From Henriciella sp. (GTDB lineage Bacteria; Pseudomonadota; Alphaproteobacteria; Caulobacterales; Hyphomonadaceae): 64,000 nt of DNA. This document shows positions 36,165 through 45,246 of the stretch, piece by piece (within the stretch, counting starts at the first letter, position 1; the number at the start of each line of letters is the position of its first letter). The position numbers and the translations under genes are program-made. Below the pieces are notes generated by a model. The model ran no database searches. It was not told where the DNA came from and saw only the letters and a list, made by a program, of their open reading frames with translations. The stretch is taken from assembly GCA_013213785.1 (NCBI GenBank), contig JABSPZ010000007.1, positions 1 to 64,000 of the forward strand, read 5' to 3'.

Positions 36165-37162
36165 ACAAAAAGCTCTAGCGGATCGCGGCCCGCTTCACTT
36201 TCCCAGAAGCCGAGCGTTTCGAAGGTCTGCTTCATCGTGCCCGACAAAGGCGCCTGTACGGTCAACGGCTTGCCGGATTTGCGCGGAATGACCAAAGCCC
36301 GTGCATGCAGGTGCAGCCCCCGCGCGACGCCTTGCGGGACTTCGCGGCGGGTCTCGTATTTGTCGTCGCCGAGAATGCTTGTGCCTAGCTCATGCATGTG
36401 GAAGCGCAATTGATGCATCCGGCCCGTTAAGGGTTTCAGGGCCACCCACGCCGCACGTCGCGCCGCAGTCGACACAACCACATAATCGGTGATCGCGTGC
36501 TTCGAGATCTTATCGCCATGGGCGCCCAGGATCATCCGCTCGCGGCCCTCTTCATCGGTCCCTTTGCGCATCCAGGAGCGCAGCTGCCCGGCCGGAGGAT
36601 GCGGCACGCCGACGGTCACCGCCCAATAGACTTTCTCCATATCGCGCGAGTGAAACAGGTTTCCAAGCCTCGATGCAGAGGAGGGATGTTTCGCAATCAC
36701 CAATAGACCGGATGTGGCTTTATCCAGCCGGTGCACCAGGCGCGGACGATGTTCTCCATCCGAGAGCGCGTCCAACATGCCATCAATATGACGTCCGCCC
36801 TGCCCGGTGCCGCCTTGCACAGCAATCCCGGCGGGTTTGTTGAGGACGAACATCTCGTCATCCTCATGCAAAATAAGCGGCTTTAAAAAGGCCAGCGCTT
36901 TCGCATTGGGTTTCTTCTCCGCGCTCCACGGGCCATCGCCGTCACTCGCCGTTTTCGAGACAAAGGGTGGCAGGCGGACAGACATGCCTGCTTCGAGGCG
37001 CGTGTTGGCTTTGGCTCGCGAGCCATCGACGCGAATCTGTCCTGAGCGCAGCAGTTTTTCGAGCTCCCCTTGAGTCATCGGCATACGCCGTTTGACCCAG
37101 CGGTCGAGCCGCACCCCGCCTTCTTTTTCAGAGACGGTTTCGGTAATCACTTGTCGGCTCAT
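36161..37162 (-). CDS. RluC/RluD-family 23S rRNA pseudouridine synthase
   Basis: A 333-residue enzyme with an N-terminal S4 RNA-binding domain (VRLDRWVKRRMPMTQGELEKLLRSGQIRVDG) and a catalytic domain with RLVHRLDKATSGLLVIAKH, where Asp is the nucleophile, followed by LKPLTGRMHQLRFHM. It isomerises uridines in rRNA. The ATG at 37162 overlaps the crcB stop by four bases, which fixes the start; the frame is open further upstream within crcB but is out of family. Confidence 0.93.
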   Translation of the reverse strand: MSRQVITETVSEKEGGVRLDRWVKRRMPMTQGELEKLLRSGQIRVDGSRAKANTRLEAGMSVRLPPFVSKTASDGDGPWSAEKKPNAKALAFLKPLILHEDDEMFVLNKPAGIAVQGGTGQGGRHIDGMLDALSDGEHRPRLVHRLDKATSGLLVIAKHPSSASRLGNLFHSRDMEKVYWAVTVGVPHPPAGQLRSWMRKGTDEEGRERMILGAHGDKISKHAITDYVVVSTAARRAAWVALKPLTGRMHQLRFHMHELGTSILGDDKYETRREVPQGVARGLHLHARALVIPRKSGKPLTVQAPLSGTMKQTFETLGFWESEAGRDPLELFV

Positions 37163-37542
37163 GCGAGCAACCTTTTCAAAGCTAGAAGTCCGACCGCAAA
37201 TGCCGCCAGTGCCCCAACCATGTTGAGGCCCGCAAAGAACAAGCCCTTCATCAGCTCGCCGGTCATAAACATATGGATCGTATCCCGTGAGAACGCCGAG
37301 AAGGTCGTAAACGCGCCCATCATGCCCACGCCGAGCAAAAGCCAAAGCGTATTCTCAAGCGCAAATTCGCGGCTCGTGAACCACCCCATCAGCACGCCCA
37401 AAATAAAGCTGCCCACAACGTTCACAAACAAAGTCGCCCAAGCGCCAGAGACTCCGCCATGCTCAGTAAAAGCAAGGCCAACCCCATAACGCATGGAAGC
37501 GCCGATCGCGCCCCCTATGGCAACAAGAAGAAATCCATTCAT
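37159..37542 (-). CDS. crcB: Fluoride ion channel CrcB/FluC
   Basis: A 127-residue, four-helix dual-topology fluoride exporter. Family motifs GGAIGASMRYGV, FVNVVGSFILGVLMG and GVGMMGAFTTFSAFSRDT are intact. I looked for a fluoride riboswitch in the 60 bases upstream and saw none. Its 3' end overlaps the pseudouridine synthase gene. Confidence 0.95.
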   Translation of the reverse strand: MNGFLLVAIGGAIGASMRYGVGLAFTEHGGVSGAWATLFVNVVGSFILGVLMGWFTSREFALENTLWLLLGVGMMGAFTTFSAFSRDTIHMFMTGELMKGLFFAGLNMVGALAAFAVGLLALKRLLA

Positions 37543-37604
37543 ACGCGCCCCTTAGTGGGTTTTAAAGGCGAGCGGAAGGGAGGTAAATCAACGCCGGTCG
37601 CGCT

Positions 37605-38582
37605 CTAGCGACTCCGCCGAAACGCCAGCGGCGTTTTCTGCGTGCGTTGTTTGAAAGCACGATTGAACGGACCTATCGACCCAAATCCGCTTTCCATTGC
37701 GATGGTCAATATTGAAAACTCATCGTACTGCGAATCCGACAACATTCGTCTTGCTTCCGCCGTGCGGTAATCATTGATCATTTGGTTGAAGTTCCGGAAA
37801 CCGAGGTGCTGCGTAATGCATCGGGAAACCTTATAGTCAGGTTGCCGAAGGCGCCGCGCCAAATCGCTGACTTTAATATCTGGGTCCAAGTAAACTCTCT
37901 CTCGGTCGAGCAATTCGGTTAAATCGCTGGCCATTTGTACGAATTCCTGATCGCGGGTTTTGAGGTCTTGTTTTATCACCATAGCTCCCTGGCGATACTT
38001 TAAGGCGAAAAAGGACATCATGAGCGCGGCGACGCAGCAGGCGACTTGTCCGGTATGCTCGATCCCTGTGAGGCTTGGAATCGCGAGGATGATTGCCGTA
38101 CCAAGAATGGCGCCATATCCGAGCATAAACATTGAGCGGAAACGCTTTTCCACCGCATTAGCGCGACCGAATCTATCTATCGCTTCCAGAAACGGTAGCA
38201 TTAAAACCGTCGAACTGATCAACACAGTCGCCTCGCTGAGAACTGCTAAGATTCCATCTCTTTCGAGCCCCATAAGCCTCGTCACGAATAAGGTCGTGCT
38301 GGCTGCGAAAAGGACCATCACAACCACGTACGGCCAAACACCCGATTTCTCACGATGGGCGAACAACTCTCGAGCAAAAAGCCAAGACAAGCCGCAACTG
38401 ACGCAACTCATGGTTTGCAAAAGATAGCTTAGACCGATCGATCGGCTCCCGATTGCATATTCTGCGATAAACGCGGTGAGTGAGGCTACAAGCAAAAGCC
38501 ACAACACGCTTAGCTTTGGAAGGTGCGAGCCTGGGCGACGATTTTCGTTCGCCCATGGCGCTTTCAGAGCCAGAGTCGTCAT
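37605..38582 (-). CDS. AraC-family regulator with membrane-embedded N-terminus
   Basis: A 325-residue regulator. About six hydrophobic helices (for example LSVLWLLLVASLTAFIAEYA) are followed by a C-terminal AraC DNA-binding domain (IKVSDLARRLRQPDYKVSRCITQHLGFRNFNQMINDYR, then ILTIAMESGFGSIGPFNRAFKQRTQKTPLAFR). A membrane-bound sensor-regulator is likely. AAGGAAAAT precedes two consecutive ATG codons; the second (38582) has better spacing. It is divergent from a DUF2306 membrane protein gene, its probable target. Confidence 0.85.
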   Translation of the reverse strand: MTTLALKAPWANENRRPGSHLPKLSVLWLLLVASLTAFIAEYAIGSRSIGLSYLLQTMSCVSCGLSWLFARELFAHREKSGVWPYVVVMVLFAASTTLFVTRLMGLERDGILAVLSEATVLISSTVLMLPFLEAIDRFGRANAVEKRFRSMFMLGYGAILGTAIILAIPSLTGIEHTGQVACCVAALMMSFFALKYRQGAMVIKQDLKTRDQEFVQMASDLTELLDRERVYLDPDIKVSDLARRLRQPDYKVSRCITQHLGFRNFNQMINDYRTAEARRMLSDSQYDEFSILTIAMESGFGSIGPFNRAFKQRTQKTPLAFRRSR

Positions 38583-38747
38583 CATATTTTCCTTACCCGT
38601 CAGCGGATACAATAGCTGTAGTCTGCTCAATATGAACTGACAATTATTGTCGCCATTTCTGGCCGATTTTCAAATCGGCAAGACGATCAGTCTGCAAAAG
38701 TCAAATCCTACTGGGTGCGAAGCAATTCACCACGCAAAGGATCAACA

Positions 38748-39569
38748 ATGCAACTTTCGGCTTCAAGAACCTCACCACATCTTTGGGCAACCGCACTTCG
38801 CCGTTTCGGTGTGTTTTGGTTTACCTGCGTCGCCATCGGGCAAATTGGTTTCATCTGTTTTATTGTTGCATTTTACGGTCCGCGCACAGCGAGCGGAAAC
38901 TATCAAGCTTGGAACGATAAAGCCCTGATCGATGGGCATAAACCTGGGGACGATATTGGGAACTTCATGTTTGCAACACACGTTCTCCTGGCAGCTGTCA
39001 TGACATTTGGTGGGCTTATGCAATTGGTCCCAGCAATTCGAAATCGATATCGTGCACTACATCGCTGGAATGGACGGGTCTTCTTAGCACTCGCGTGTTT
39101 TCTGGCGATTGGTGGACTATGGCTGGGCTGGGTGCGCGGTACTCGATTATCCATAGAGTCCGGGTTGGCTGTATCCCTCAATGGCCTGCTGATTTTATGC
39201 TGTGCGGTTCCGACCATCCTCTACGCGATGCGCCGAAAAATCCGTCAGCATGAGCGCTGGGCTATGCGAACTTTCATGGTCGCGAGCGGCGTTTGGTTCT
39301 TTCGGGTTGGCATCATGGGGTGGATTCTCGTCAATCAGTCCCCTCGCTGGATGAATAGTACGCTCAGTGGTCCTGCAGACATGACCTTGGCGATTGGCAG
39401 CTACATGATCCCACTCCTTGGTTTGGAGCTTTATTATTCGGCGCAAAAAAGCATATCAAATGTCTATCGCACTATCGCATTTGGGGTACTCTTGCTCCTG
39501 ACGGGGTTCATGATCATTGGTATTGCGGGAACAATGCTGATCATGTGGCCCGGAGACCTATTTGGGTAA
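38748..39569 (+). CDS. DUF2306-family membrane protein
   Basis: A 273-residue protein with about eight hydrophobic helices. It has DUF2306 marks: ATHVLLAAVMTFGGLMQLVPAIRNRYRALHRWNGRVF and RKIRQHERWAMRTFMVASGVWFFRVGIM. Conserved His residues suggest a haem or metal role but the function is unknown. AAAGGA upstream supports the ATG at 38748. It is divergent from the AraC-type regulator. Confidence 0.85.
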   Translation: MQLSASRTSPHLWATALRRFGVFWFTCVAIGQIGFICFIVAFYGPRTASGNYQAWNDKALIDGHKPGDDIGNFMFATHVLLAAVMTFGGLMQLVPAIRNRYRALHRWNGRVFLALACFLAIGGLWLGWVRGTRLSIESGLAVSLNGLLILCCAVPTILYAMRRKIRQHERWAMRTFMVASGVWFFRVGIMGWILVNQSPRWMNSTLSGPADMTLAIGSYMIPLLGLELYYSAQKSISNVYRTIAFGVLLLLTGFMIIGIAGTMLIMWPGDLFG

Positions 39570-39622
39570 ACATTGACGAGAGCACGCCGCCTGCGCATCC
39601 ACCCGTCTGGGAGGCAAAAATC

Positions 39623-40285
39623 ATGTTCATTGGGCACTATGGGGCCGCTTTGGCGGCGCGGGCGGTGAAGCCGTCGATCCCGCTTTGGCAGCTTTTCGTG
39701 GCGGTGCAGTTGGTCGATTTCGCTTGGGCGGGCCTGGTGCTGGCCGGGATTGAGAAGTTTGATGTCGCGCCCGGCTTCATGGAAGCGTCGATCTTGGACC
39801 TCCATCAAATGCCCTACACCCACTCCCTCGTGGCGGCGGGGATTTGGTCGATCGCAGCAGGTGTGCTGTGCGCGGCGCTCCGCAAAGGCACCAAAGCTGT
39901 GACCGCGGGCGTGATCATTGGCCTGGCTGTATTCAGCCATTGGATCTTCGACCTGATCGCGCACGGCCCGGATCTGGCACTCTGGTTTGGCGGCCCGAAG
40001 GTTGGGCTCGGCCTTTGGAACAGTTTGCTTTGGACTCAGATCGTGGAGATTGGCCTACTGCTCGTCGGTGGGGCGCTGTATCTCGCGCACACCAAGCCGA
40101 CAGGTCCAGTAGGCCGGGTCGCGCCCTGGCTGCTGATTGGCTTCATGTTGGCGCTGCAGGTCTACAATCACTTGCCGGTGGACCACCCCCCGCCAATTCC
40201 ACAATTTGCGATCATGGCGCTGATTGCGTTTAGCTTGTTGGCCTGTTTGGCTTGGGCGACAGATCGGACACGCGAATCGGCTTAG
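39623..40285 (+). CDS. Multi-pass membrane protein, metal-dependent-hydrolase-like
   Basis: A 220-residue protein with about six or seven hydrophobic helices. The His/Asp pattern (DLHQMPYTHSLVAA, then AVFSHWIFDLIAHGPDLALW) recalls the YdjM/DUF457 membrane-bound hydrolase-like proteins, though the match is not certain. GGGAGGC precedes the ATG at 39623. Its end overlaps the convergent yaiI stop by four bases. Confidence 0.7.
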   Translation: MFIGHYGAALAARAVKPSIPLWQLFVAVQLVDFAWAGLVLAGIEKFDVAPGFMEASILDLHQMPYTHSLVAAGIWSIAAGVLCAALRKGTKAVTAGVIIGLAVFSHWIFDLIAHGPDLALWFGGPKVGLGLWNSLLWTQIVEIGLLLVGGALYLAHTKPTGPVGRVAPWLLIGFMLALQVYNHLPVDHPPPIPQFAIMALIAFSLLACLAWATDRTRESA

Positions 40286-40746
40286 CGCGCGGCACGTTTC
40301 AGCCGGTTGAGCGCTTCATCGAGGGTTGAGAGGTATCGTGACCGATCGGCTTTGGAGAAGGGCGCAGCCCCGCCCAATTGGTCGCCGCCTGCCCGCAGGT
40401 CCGCCATGATGGCACGGGTCGCGATGGCGCCGCCTATGGAGTTTTCCGTAAACGGTTTGCCATTCGGGCCGAGCACGATGGCGCCTTCTTTAAGCGCCCG
40501 CTCTGCGAGGAGAATATCCGCGGTGACCACGACGCTCGCGGCTGTTGCGAGCTCGACCACATGATCATCGGCGGCGTCAAAGCCATCGCTGACCGTGATA
40601 TGTTTGATCAATGGATGCGCCGGGACCCGCAGGAAGCTGTTGCTGACCAGGGTGACCGGCACCTGATGGCGCAAAGCGACTTTGTAGGTCTCGTCTTTGA
40701 CGGGACACGCATCCGCGTCGATCAGGATTTGGATCGGCTCAGCCAC
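40282..40746 (-). CDS. yaiI: YaiI/YqxD-family protein (DUF188)
   Basis: A 154-residue conserved protein with the DUF188 pattern: ILIDADACPVKDETYKVA, VSDGFDAADDHVVELA, VVTADILLAERAL and GPNGKPFTENSIGGAIATRAIM. It has a PIN-like fold; a nuclease role is suspected but not shown. It starts with GTG at 40746, sharing one base with the argF stop (TAGTG), so it is co-translated with argF. Confidence 0.93.
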   Translation of the reverse strand: MAEPIQILIDADACPVKDETYKVALRHQVPVTLVSNSFLRVPAHPLIKHITVSDGFDAADDHVVELATAASVVVTADILLAERALKEGAIVLGPNGKPFTENSIGGAIATRAIMADLRAGGDQLGGAAPFSKADRSRYLSTLDEALNRLKRAAR

Positions 40747-41672
40747 TATTTATAGAGGCACCAGCGCATAATCGCCTTCTGCGCGTGGAGGCGGTTTTCA
40801 GCTTCGTCCCAGACGAGAGAGCTCGGCCCGTCGATGACATCTGCATCGACCTCCTCGCCGCGATGGGCTGGCAAGCAATGCAAGAATTTCGCGCCGCCTT
40901 GAGCGAGGCCCATCAACTCATCGGTGACAGCGTACGTGTCGAGCTCTGCCAGACGCTCAGCGCCGTCTTTGTCGCCCATGGAGACGAAGGTGTCGGTGAC
41001 CACGACGTCCGCGCCGGCAACGGCTTCTTCGGCGGTGTCGTATAGATCCACGCGGCCTTGGAGCTGACGCGCAATCTCGACATCTTCTTCATCAGGCGCA
41101 AAGCGGTCCGGCGTCCCGATCGCGAAGGAAAAGCCGAACTTTGGCGCGGCATGCAGGAAGCTTGAGCAGACATTATTGCCATCGCCGACCCAGGCGAGAC
41201 GTGCACCTTTGAGATCAACGCCGCTCTCTTCAAGCGTCATCAGATCGGCCATGATCTGACACGGATGCGAGCGATCGGTCAGGCCGTTGATCACTGGCAC
41301 TGAGGCGGCTTCAGCGAACAATTCCAGGTCACTGTGATTGTTGGCGCGCAGCATCACCATGTCGACATACCGGCTGAGGACGCGCGCGGTGTCTTCGACC
41401 GTCTCACCGCGGCCAAGCTGCATGTCAGATGCCGTGGCAATGATCGAGTCGCCGCCAAGCTGGCGCATCGCGGCTTCAAAGCTGAAGCGTGTCCGGGTCG
41501 AGTTCTTCTCGAAGATCATTGCCATCGTGTGGCCTTCGAGGGGCGCGTCGGCGTCGGTTTTGCCTTTTGGCCAGCCTTGTCGTGCACGTTTCATCGCATG
41601 CGCTTGGTCCATGATGGCGCGCAGTTCGCTCGCCTCAAGCTGCCATAGATCGATGAAGTGCCGATACGTCAT
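40746..41672 (-). CDS. argF: Ornithine carbamoyltransferase
   Basis: A 308-residue arginine biosynthesis enzyme that makes citrulline from ornithine and carbamoyl phosphate. It has the carbamoyl phosphate motif STRTR (58-62), HPCQ (136-139) and the ornithine motif [10 protein letters not shown] (265-274). It is the first gene of an argF-yaiI pair, with an inverted repeat 27-58 bases upstream. Confidence 0.96.
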   Translation of the reverse strand: MTYRHFIDLWQLEASELRAIMDQAHAMKRARQGWPKGKTDADAPLEGHTMAMIFEKNSTRTRFSFEAAMRQLGGDSIIATASDMQLGRGETVEDTARVLSRYVDMVMLRANNHSDLELFAEAASVPVINGLTDRSHPCQIMADLMTLEESGVDLKGARLAWVGDGNNVCSSFLHAAPKFGFSFAIGTPDRFAPDEEDVEIARQLQGRVDLYDTAEEAVAGADVVVTDTFVSMGDKDGAERLAELDTYAVTDELMGLAQGGAKFLHCLPAHRGEEVDADVIDGPSSLVWDEAENRLHAQKAIMRWCLYK

Positions 41673-41698
41673 TTTTGCCTCCGGAATCTCGGAAAAGC

Positions 41699-41730
41699 GG
41701 CGCTCTTAACCTATTTCCGCGTTGAGCGCC
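41699..41730. promoter_or_regulatory. Inverted repeat upstream of argF
   Basis: GGCGCTC and GAGCGCC form a perfect 7-base pair stem. AAC and GTT extend it after a two-base bulge. It lies between argF and the divergent carboxynorspermidine dehydrogenase gene. It could be an operator or a leader hairpin for argF. Confidence 0.35.
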
Positions 41731-41874
41731 ACTCAAACATAGATCATGCGTTATCTGCAGAAATGGCGGTCGATTCATCCTGTCGACGCCGCTGAAAATG
41801 CACTAGCGGACCGCGTCCAACTCAAGTAGAGGCAGAGATGCTATTTCTTGGCTTTGCAAAAAGGGTTGAGGCAC

Positions 41875-43092
41875 ATGGATCGAGTACTGATTATTGGCGC
41901 GGGCGCGGCAGGATCTGTTGTCGCGCAAAAATGCGCGATGGACCGCGAAACGTTTCAACATATCACGCTGGCGTCACGCCGCTTGGTCTCGTGCGAGAAA
42001 GTTGCAGCCCTGTGCGAAACGCCGATCGAGATCGCGCAAGTCGACGCGGACAATGTCGAAGAGACGGTCGCCCTGATCGCGCAAGTCAAACCCGACCTCG
42101 TGATCAATATGGCCCTGCCCTATCAGGACCTGCCGATCATGGATGCCTGCCTCGCGACCAAGACCCATTATATGGACACCGCAAACTATGAGCCGCGCGA
42201 TGTCGCGAAGTTCGAGTATCACTGGCAATGGGCGTATCACGAACGGTTCAAAGAAGCTGGCCTCACCGCAATTCTTGGCTGCGGCTTCGATCCAGGTTGT
42301 ACCAATATTTACTGCGCCTATGCCCAGCAAGAAGGCCTGTTCGACGAGATCGAATATATCGACATTGTCGACTGTAATGCCGGGGATCACGGCAAAACGT
42401 TCGCGACCAATTTCAACCCGGAAATCAATCTGCGCGAAGTCACTCAAGACGGACGCTATTGGAAAGACGGTGAGTGGATCGAGATCCCGGCCCTCTCCAT
42501 CCGGACCATGATCGACTATCCTGAAGTCGGCCCAAAAATGTCCTACCTCATCTATCACGAGGAAGAGGAAAGCCTGGTCAAACACATTAAAGGCCTGAAA
42601 CAGATCCGCTTTTGGATGACCTTTGGCGAGGAATACATCAAGCATTTGGACGTGTTCAAATCGATCGGCCTGATCGGTCTTGAGCCGATCAAACACAAAG
42701 GCATGGACATTATCCCGATGGAGTTCCTAAAAGACTTGCTGCCGGTGCCGAGCACGCTGGCGGAAGGCTATACCGGAAAGACCTCTATCGGCGTCATCTT
42801 GCGCGGCACCAAAGACGGCCAGCCCGTGACCAAGATGATCTACAATGTCTGCGACCACGCCGAAACGAATAAAGAAGTTTCAGCTCAAGCTGTCAGCTAT
42901 ACGACAGGTGTACCGCCCGTGGCAGGAGCCACGATGTTCTTTAAAGGCGAATGGTCTGGCGCAGGCGTATTCAATGTCGAACAATTCCCAGCCAAACCGT
43001 TCCTAGAAGACGTCGCCAAACGAGGCCTGCCTTGGCATGTGATTGATGTGCCAACCGGCAAGCAGGATGAGCTGTTTGAGGTGGAGACTTAG
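41875..43092 (+). CDS. Carboxynorspermidine dehydrogenase (saccharopine dehydrogenase family)
   Basis: A 405-residue NADPH enzyme that condenses aspartate semialdehyde with a diamine to carboxy(nor)spermidine. It opens with the Rossmann loop VLIIGAGAAGSVVAQ and has INMALPYQDLPIMDACL, YMDTANYEP and GCGFDPGCTNIYCAYA, typical of this branch. The matching decarboxylase NspC is encoded 4.5 kb downstream at 47591, which supports polyamine synthesis rather than lysine metabolism. GAGGCAC lies before the ATG at 41875. Confidence 0.92.
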   Translation: MDRVLIIGAGAAGSVVAQKCAMDRETFQHITLASRRLVSCEKVAALCETPIEIAQVDADNVEETVALIAQVKPDLVINMALPYQDLPIMDACLATKTHYMDTANYEPRDVAKFEYHWQWAYHERFKEAGLTAILGCGFDPGCTNIYCAYAQQEGLFDEIEYIDIVDCNAGDHGKTFATNFNPEINLREVTQDGRYWKDGEWIEIPALSIRTMIDYPEVGPKMSYLIYHEEEESLVKHIKGLKQIRFWMTFGEEYIKHLDVFKSIGLIGLEPIKHKGMDIIPMEFLKDLLPVPSTLAEGYTGKTSIGVILRGTKDGQPVTKMIYNVCDHAETNKEVSAQAVSYTTGVPPVAGATMFFKGEWSGAGVFNVEQFPAKPFLEDVAKRGLPWHVIDVPTGKQDELFEVET

Positions 43093-43137
43093 ATCACAGA
43101 GGGCCGCTCAAACCATACGCGGAAAGCTCGCTCCCGA

Positions 43138-43620
43138 ATGCGTGATGCGATCATCGGGCTGTGTATCGGCGGCCTCTTTCTGTTGGTCGGCTCACTGATG
43201 TTGTTGACGGATAAAAATCCGGGGCCGGGCGTTTCACATGATGGTATCTTGTTAGAAGCCACGGGATCGAAGGGCCCGCGAGGGCTGCATAACAACACAA
43301 CACTTCGAATTGAGCGCGCCGACGGTAAGATTGAAAACCACGAAATCGGTTCATCCCTGCGCGTAAGCGACGTGGCTAAGATCCGGAGAACCGCGAACCG
43401 GCATGCCGGAGAGCCCATCGTTTTTTATCGCGAGCGGCGCAATTCAGGGCGTTTCATCTCTGCTGAAACAGTATCAGGAGAAAAGCTCGTAAGCGCAGCG
43501 CATACTCGCGCGGTCGAACAATTCACGGCTTGGGGAATATTTCTCTCAGGTGTGGCGATGGGACTAATAGGAATGCTGATGTTGCCTAAGACAGGCAAAG
43601 CTAGGCGGGATCGCAACTAG
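43138..43620 (+). CDS. Small membrane protein, DUF3592-like
   Basis: A 160-residue protein with one hydrophobic helix at each end (IIGLCIGGLFLLVGSLMLL and WGIFLSGVAMGLIGMLML) around a soluble beta-rich core (NTTLRIERADGKIENHEI, AGEPIVFYRERR). The arrangement resembles DUF3592 proteins. Function is unknown. It overlaps the end of the convergent arsI-like gene by four bases. Confidence 0.65.
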   Translation: MRDAIIGLCIGGLFLLVGSLMLLTDKNPGPGVSHDGILLEATGSKGPRGLHNNTTLRIERADGKIENHEIGSSLRVSDVAKIRRTANRHAGEPIVFYRERRNSGRFISAETVSGEKLVSAAHTRAVEQFTAWGIFLSGVAMGLIGMLMLPKTGKARRDRN

Positions 43621-44054
43621 CAGCACCCTCCGGCTTCTTTCGCGAGCGGTGTATGCGGGATCTCATCACGCAGATCATGCCCATAGGTCGGGATCGTATC
43701 CATCGTATGGAACATTTCCCAGACCACGCCTTGCGGGTCTTTTGCCCAATGCTTGTTCGACGAGGCGTAGCAACACTGTGCGCCGGGTTCCGGCAGAGTG
43801 GTTTGCTCCGCCGCCAGCAAAGCCTCGTTGAGGCTCTCAAGCTCTGCATCGCTGTCGACTTGGATGCCGAGATGGTCGACCCCGCGGGTCGCGCCATCGC
43901 GCTGGCTGACCGCTAAATTGATCTTCGGATCATCGAGCATCCATTTCATGTAATCCGGCTCATCGACCGTCGGTGCTTGTCCAAACAGAGCCGAGTAATA
44001 GCGTTTCGTAGCGTCCAAATCAGCGGCGCTGATGTGAATGTGTAAGCGTTTCAT
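43617..44054 (-). CDS. ArsI/CadI-type VOC dioxygenase (C-As lyase-like)
   Basis: A 145-residue VOC protein of the ArsI/CadI group, which uses Fe(II) to cleave carbon-arsenic bonds of trivalent organoarsenicals. Expected features are present: LHIHISAADLDATKRYYSALFG, His61 (VDHLGIQV), Glu113 (WEMFHT), the vicinal cysteines Cys94-Cys95 (QCCYASSNKHW), and a terminal Cys pair (144-145). Its ATG overlaps the arsR stop by four bases, so it is the second gene of an arsR-arsI operon. No ars efflux or reductase gene is nearby. Confidence 0.87.
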   Translation of the reverse strand: MKRLHIHISAADLDATKRYYSALFGQAPTVDEPDYMKWMLDDPKINLAVSQRDGATRGVDHLGIQVDSDAELESLNEALLAAEQTTLPEPGAQCCYASSNKHWAKDPQGVVWEMFHTMDTIPTYGHDLRDEIPHTPLAKEAGGCC

Positions 44055-44374
44055 GAGAGCTCCATTTGGGTTGAGGATGAGGGTGAAAAGACACCCTGGC
44101 AGCAATCTTCCATCAGGAAACCAATCAGCCCTTGCAGCGCCGCATAGTTTGCGACGGAGACGAGCGTCCGCCCCTGTTTGGATTGCTTGATAAGGTTCGC
44201 CTCCGCCATCGCTTTGAGATGATGTCCGAACGTGGTCGCGGGGATCTTCAAGTGGTCGCGCATTTGTGAAACGCTGAGGCCACCGGCGCCGGCCTGAACC
44301 AAAAGGCGAAGAACGGCAACGCGGCTCGGATGACCGAGCGCGGAGAAAGCGAGAGCAGCAGATGTATCATTCAT
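44051..44374 (-). CDS. arsR: ArsR-family repressor with C-terminal Cys pair
   Basis: A 107-residue winged-helix repressor: FSALGHPSRVAVLRLLVQAG, then SQMRDHLKIPATTFGHHLKAMAEANLI. It lacks the ELCVC motif in the DNA-binding helix; instead it has a vicinal pair Cys91-Cys92 (MEDCCQGVF) near the C-terminus, as in the atypical arsenite/organoarsenical sensors. A perfect inverted repeat lies 10-29 bases upstream of its start. It drives the arsI-like gene. Confidence 0.92.
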   Translation of the reverse strand: MNDTSAALAFSALGHPSRVAVLRLLVQAGAGGLSVSQMRDHLKIPATTFGHHLKAMAEANLIKQSKQGRTLVSVANYAALQGLIGFLMEDCCQGVFSPSSSTQMELS

Positions 44375-44383
44375 AATATCTAT

Positions 44384-44403
44384 ATATCTAGTTTTATAGA
44401 TAT
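44384..44403. promoter_or_regulatory. ArsR operator
   Basis: ATATCTA-N6-TAGATAT is a perfect 7-base inverted repeat just upstream of the arsR start. A further ATATCTATA at 44376-44384 gives a second half-site. Size and AT-rich arms fit ArsR/SmtB operators. Confidence 0.7.
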
Positions 44404-44483
44404 TTCAAGCACGATTTTGTGAGCCTATTGATTGGCGGCCTCAAACAGAGCATTCACGCAGCGAGAGAATTTGAGAGACACCT

Positions 44484-45164
44484 ATGAAAGCACCCATCTG
44501 GAGCGGCCTATTCGCCGCCGTCGCAATGATCGTTTCAGCCTGTTCGCCATCGAACACGTCTGTGGACCCGGCCAAACCGCTCTTCGTCGAAGCCGTAGAC
44601 TATGCCGACTTCACACCGGCCGAAGGATGCGACGCCGATGTTGAGGGCGCCACCTATCGCGCCTGTATCGATCCGAATGCGCTTTACGCGGCTGCGGTTC
44701 AGTCGGCGCAAGAAGCGGACAATCCGCTGATGGTGGTCTGGGGCTTTGAAGAGTGCCCCTATTGTAAGAAGTTCGCTCAAGACGAGATGGACCCAGAGAA
44801 CCCGCGCACGATCCAAGACTTTGTCACCAACACACTGTCTGAGAAACAGCGCGAAAGCCTCGCGGACAAAGGCGCGGACTTCCAGATCAGTGTGCTGCAC
44901 CTGCATGTGCGCGCCCCGGCAGGTGCAGAGCTTGCTGAGCGTCTTGGGGTCACAGACATTGCGCGCGAGCGAGGTTGGCACCGTGTCTGGTCTCCTTTTG
45001 TAAGCTTTACTCGTCCCGGCTCAGATTCATTCGTCGCACAGACGCAGTTCGAACAAGGCGAGAAGCCGTGCAATTATGTCGACGATTTTGCGATCAGCCT
45101 GCAGCAGCTGGGCTACATTCCTGAGGATGCTTCGAAAGAGCGTCCGATGTGCGCAGCGGCTTAA
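44484..45164 (+). CDS. Thioredoxin-fold lipoprotein with CPYC motif
   Basis: A 226-residue lipoprotein (lipobox VSAC, Cys20). A thioredoxin-like domain contains LMVVWGFEECPYCKKFAQDEM, with redox motif CPYC at 91-94. Additional Cys residues (EGC, RAC, KPC, MC) could form structural disulfides in the periplasm. The family resembles SoxW/DsbD-like periplasmic thiol proteins, but the substrate is unknown. It is divergent from arsR; no shared function is proven. Confidence 0.77.
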   Translation: MKAPIWSGLFAAVAMIVSACSPSNTSVDPAKPLFVEAVDYADFTPAEGCDADVEGATYRACIDPNALYAAAVQSAQEADNPLMVVWGFEECPYCKKFAQDEMDPENPRTIQDFVTNTLSEKQRESLADKGADFQISVLHLHVRAPAGAELAERLGVTDIARERGWHRVWSPFVSFTRPGSDSFVAQTQFEQGEKPCNYVDDFAISLQQLGYIPEDASKERPMCAAA

Positions 45165-45199
45165 AGCCTTCCGCCACGCCATAGCTTGAACACGGCTGA

Positions 45200-45245
45200 C
45201 CCGACCCGTACGGTTTAGAGAATTCACCGTATCGGGAGGGTCGGG
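45200..45245 (+). promoter_or_regulatory. Hairpin overlapping the ribosome site of the amidohydrolase gene
   Basis: CCCGACCC (45200-45207) pairs with GGGTCGGG (45238-45245), and TACGGT (45209-45214) pairs with ACCGTA (45226-45231), with a six-base bulge TCGGGA on the 3' side. The hairpin ends one base before the ATG at 45247. The only Shine-Dalgarno-like sequence (GGGAGGG, 45234-45240) is split between the bulge and the lower stem. So translation could be regulated by RNA folding. Confidence 0.5.
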
Positions 45246-45246
45246 C

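Noticed and set aside
37543-37604. Fluoride riboswitch upstream of crcB
   Set aside because: I looked for the conserved crcB-motif core in the short upstream region and saw no match; the gap is only about 60 bases.
41974-42696. A 240-codon minus-strand frame opposite the carboxynorspermidine dehydrogenase gene
   Set aside because: Shadow frame; the opposite strand encodes a complete recognisable enzyme and the antisense translation has no family features.
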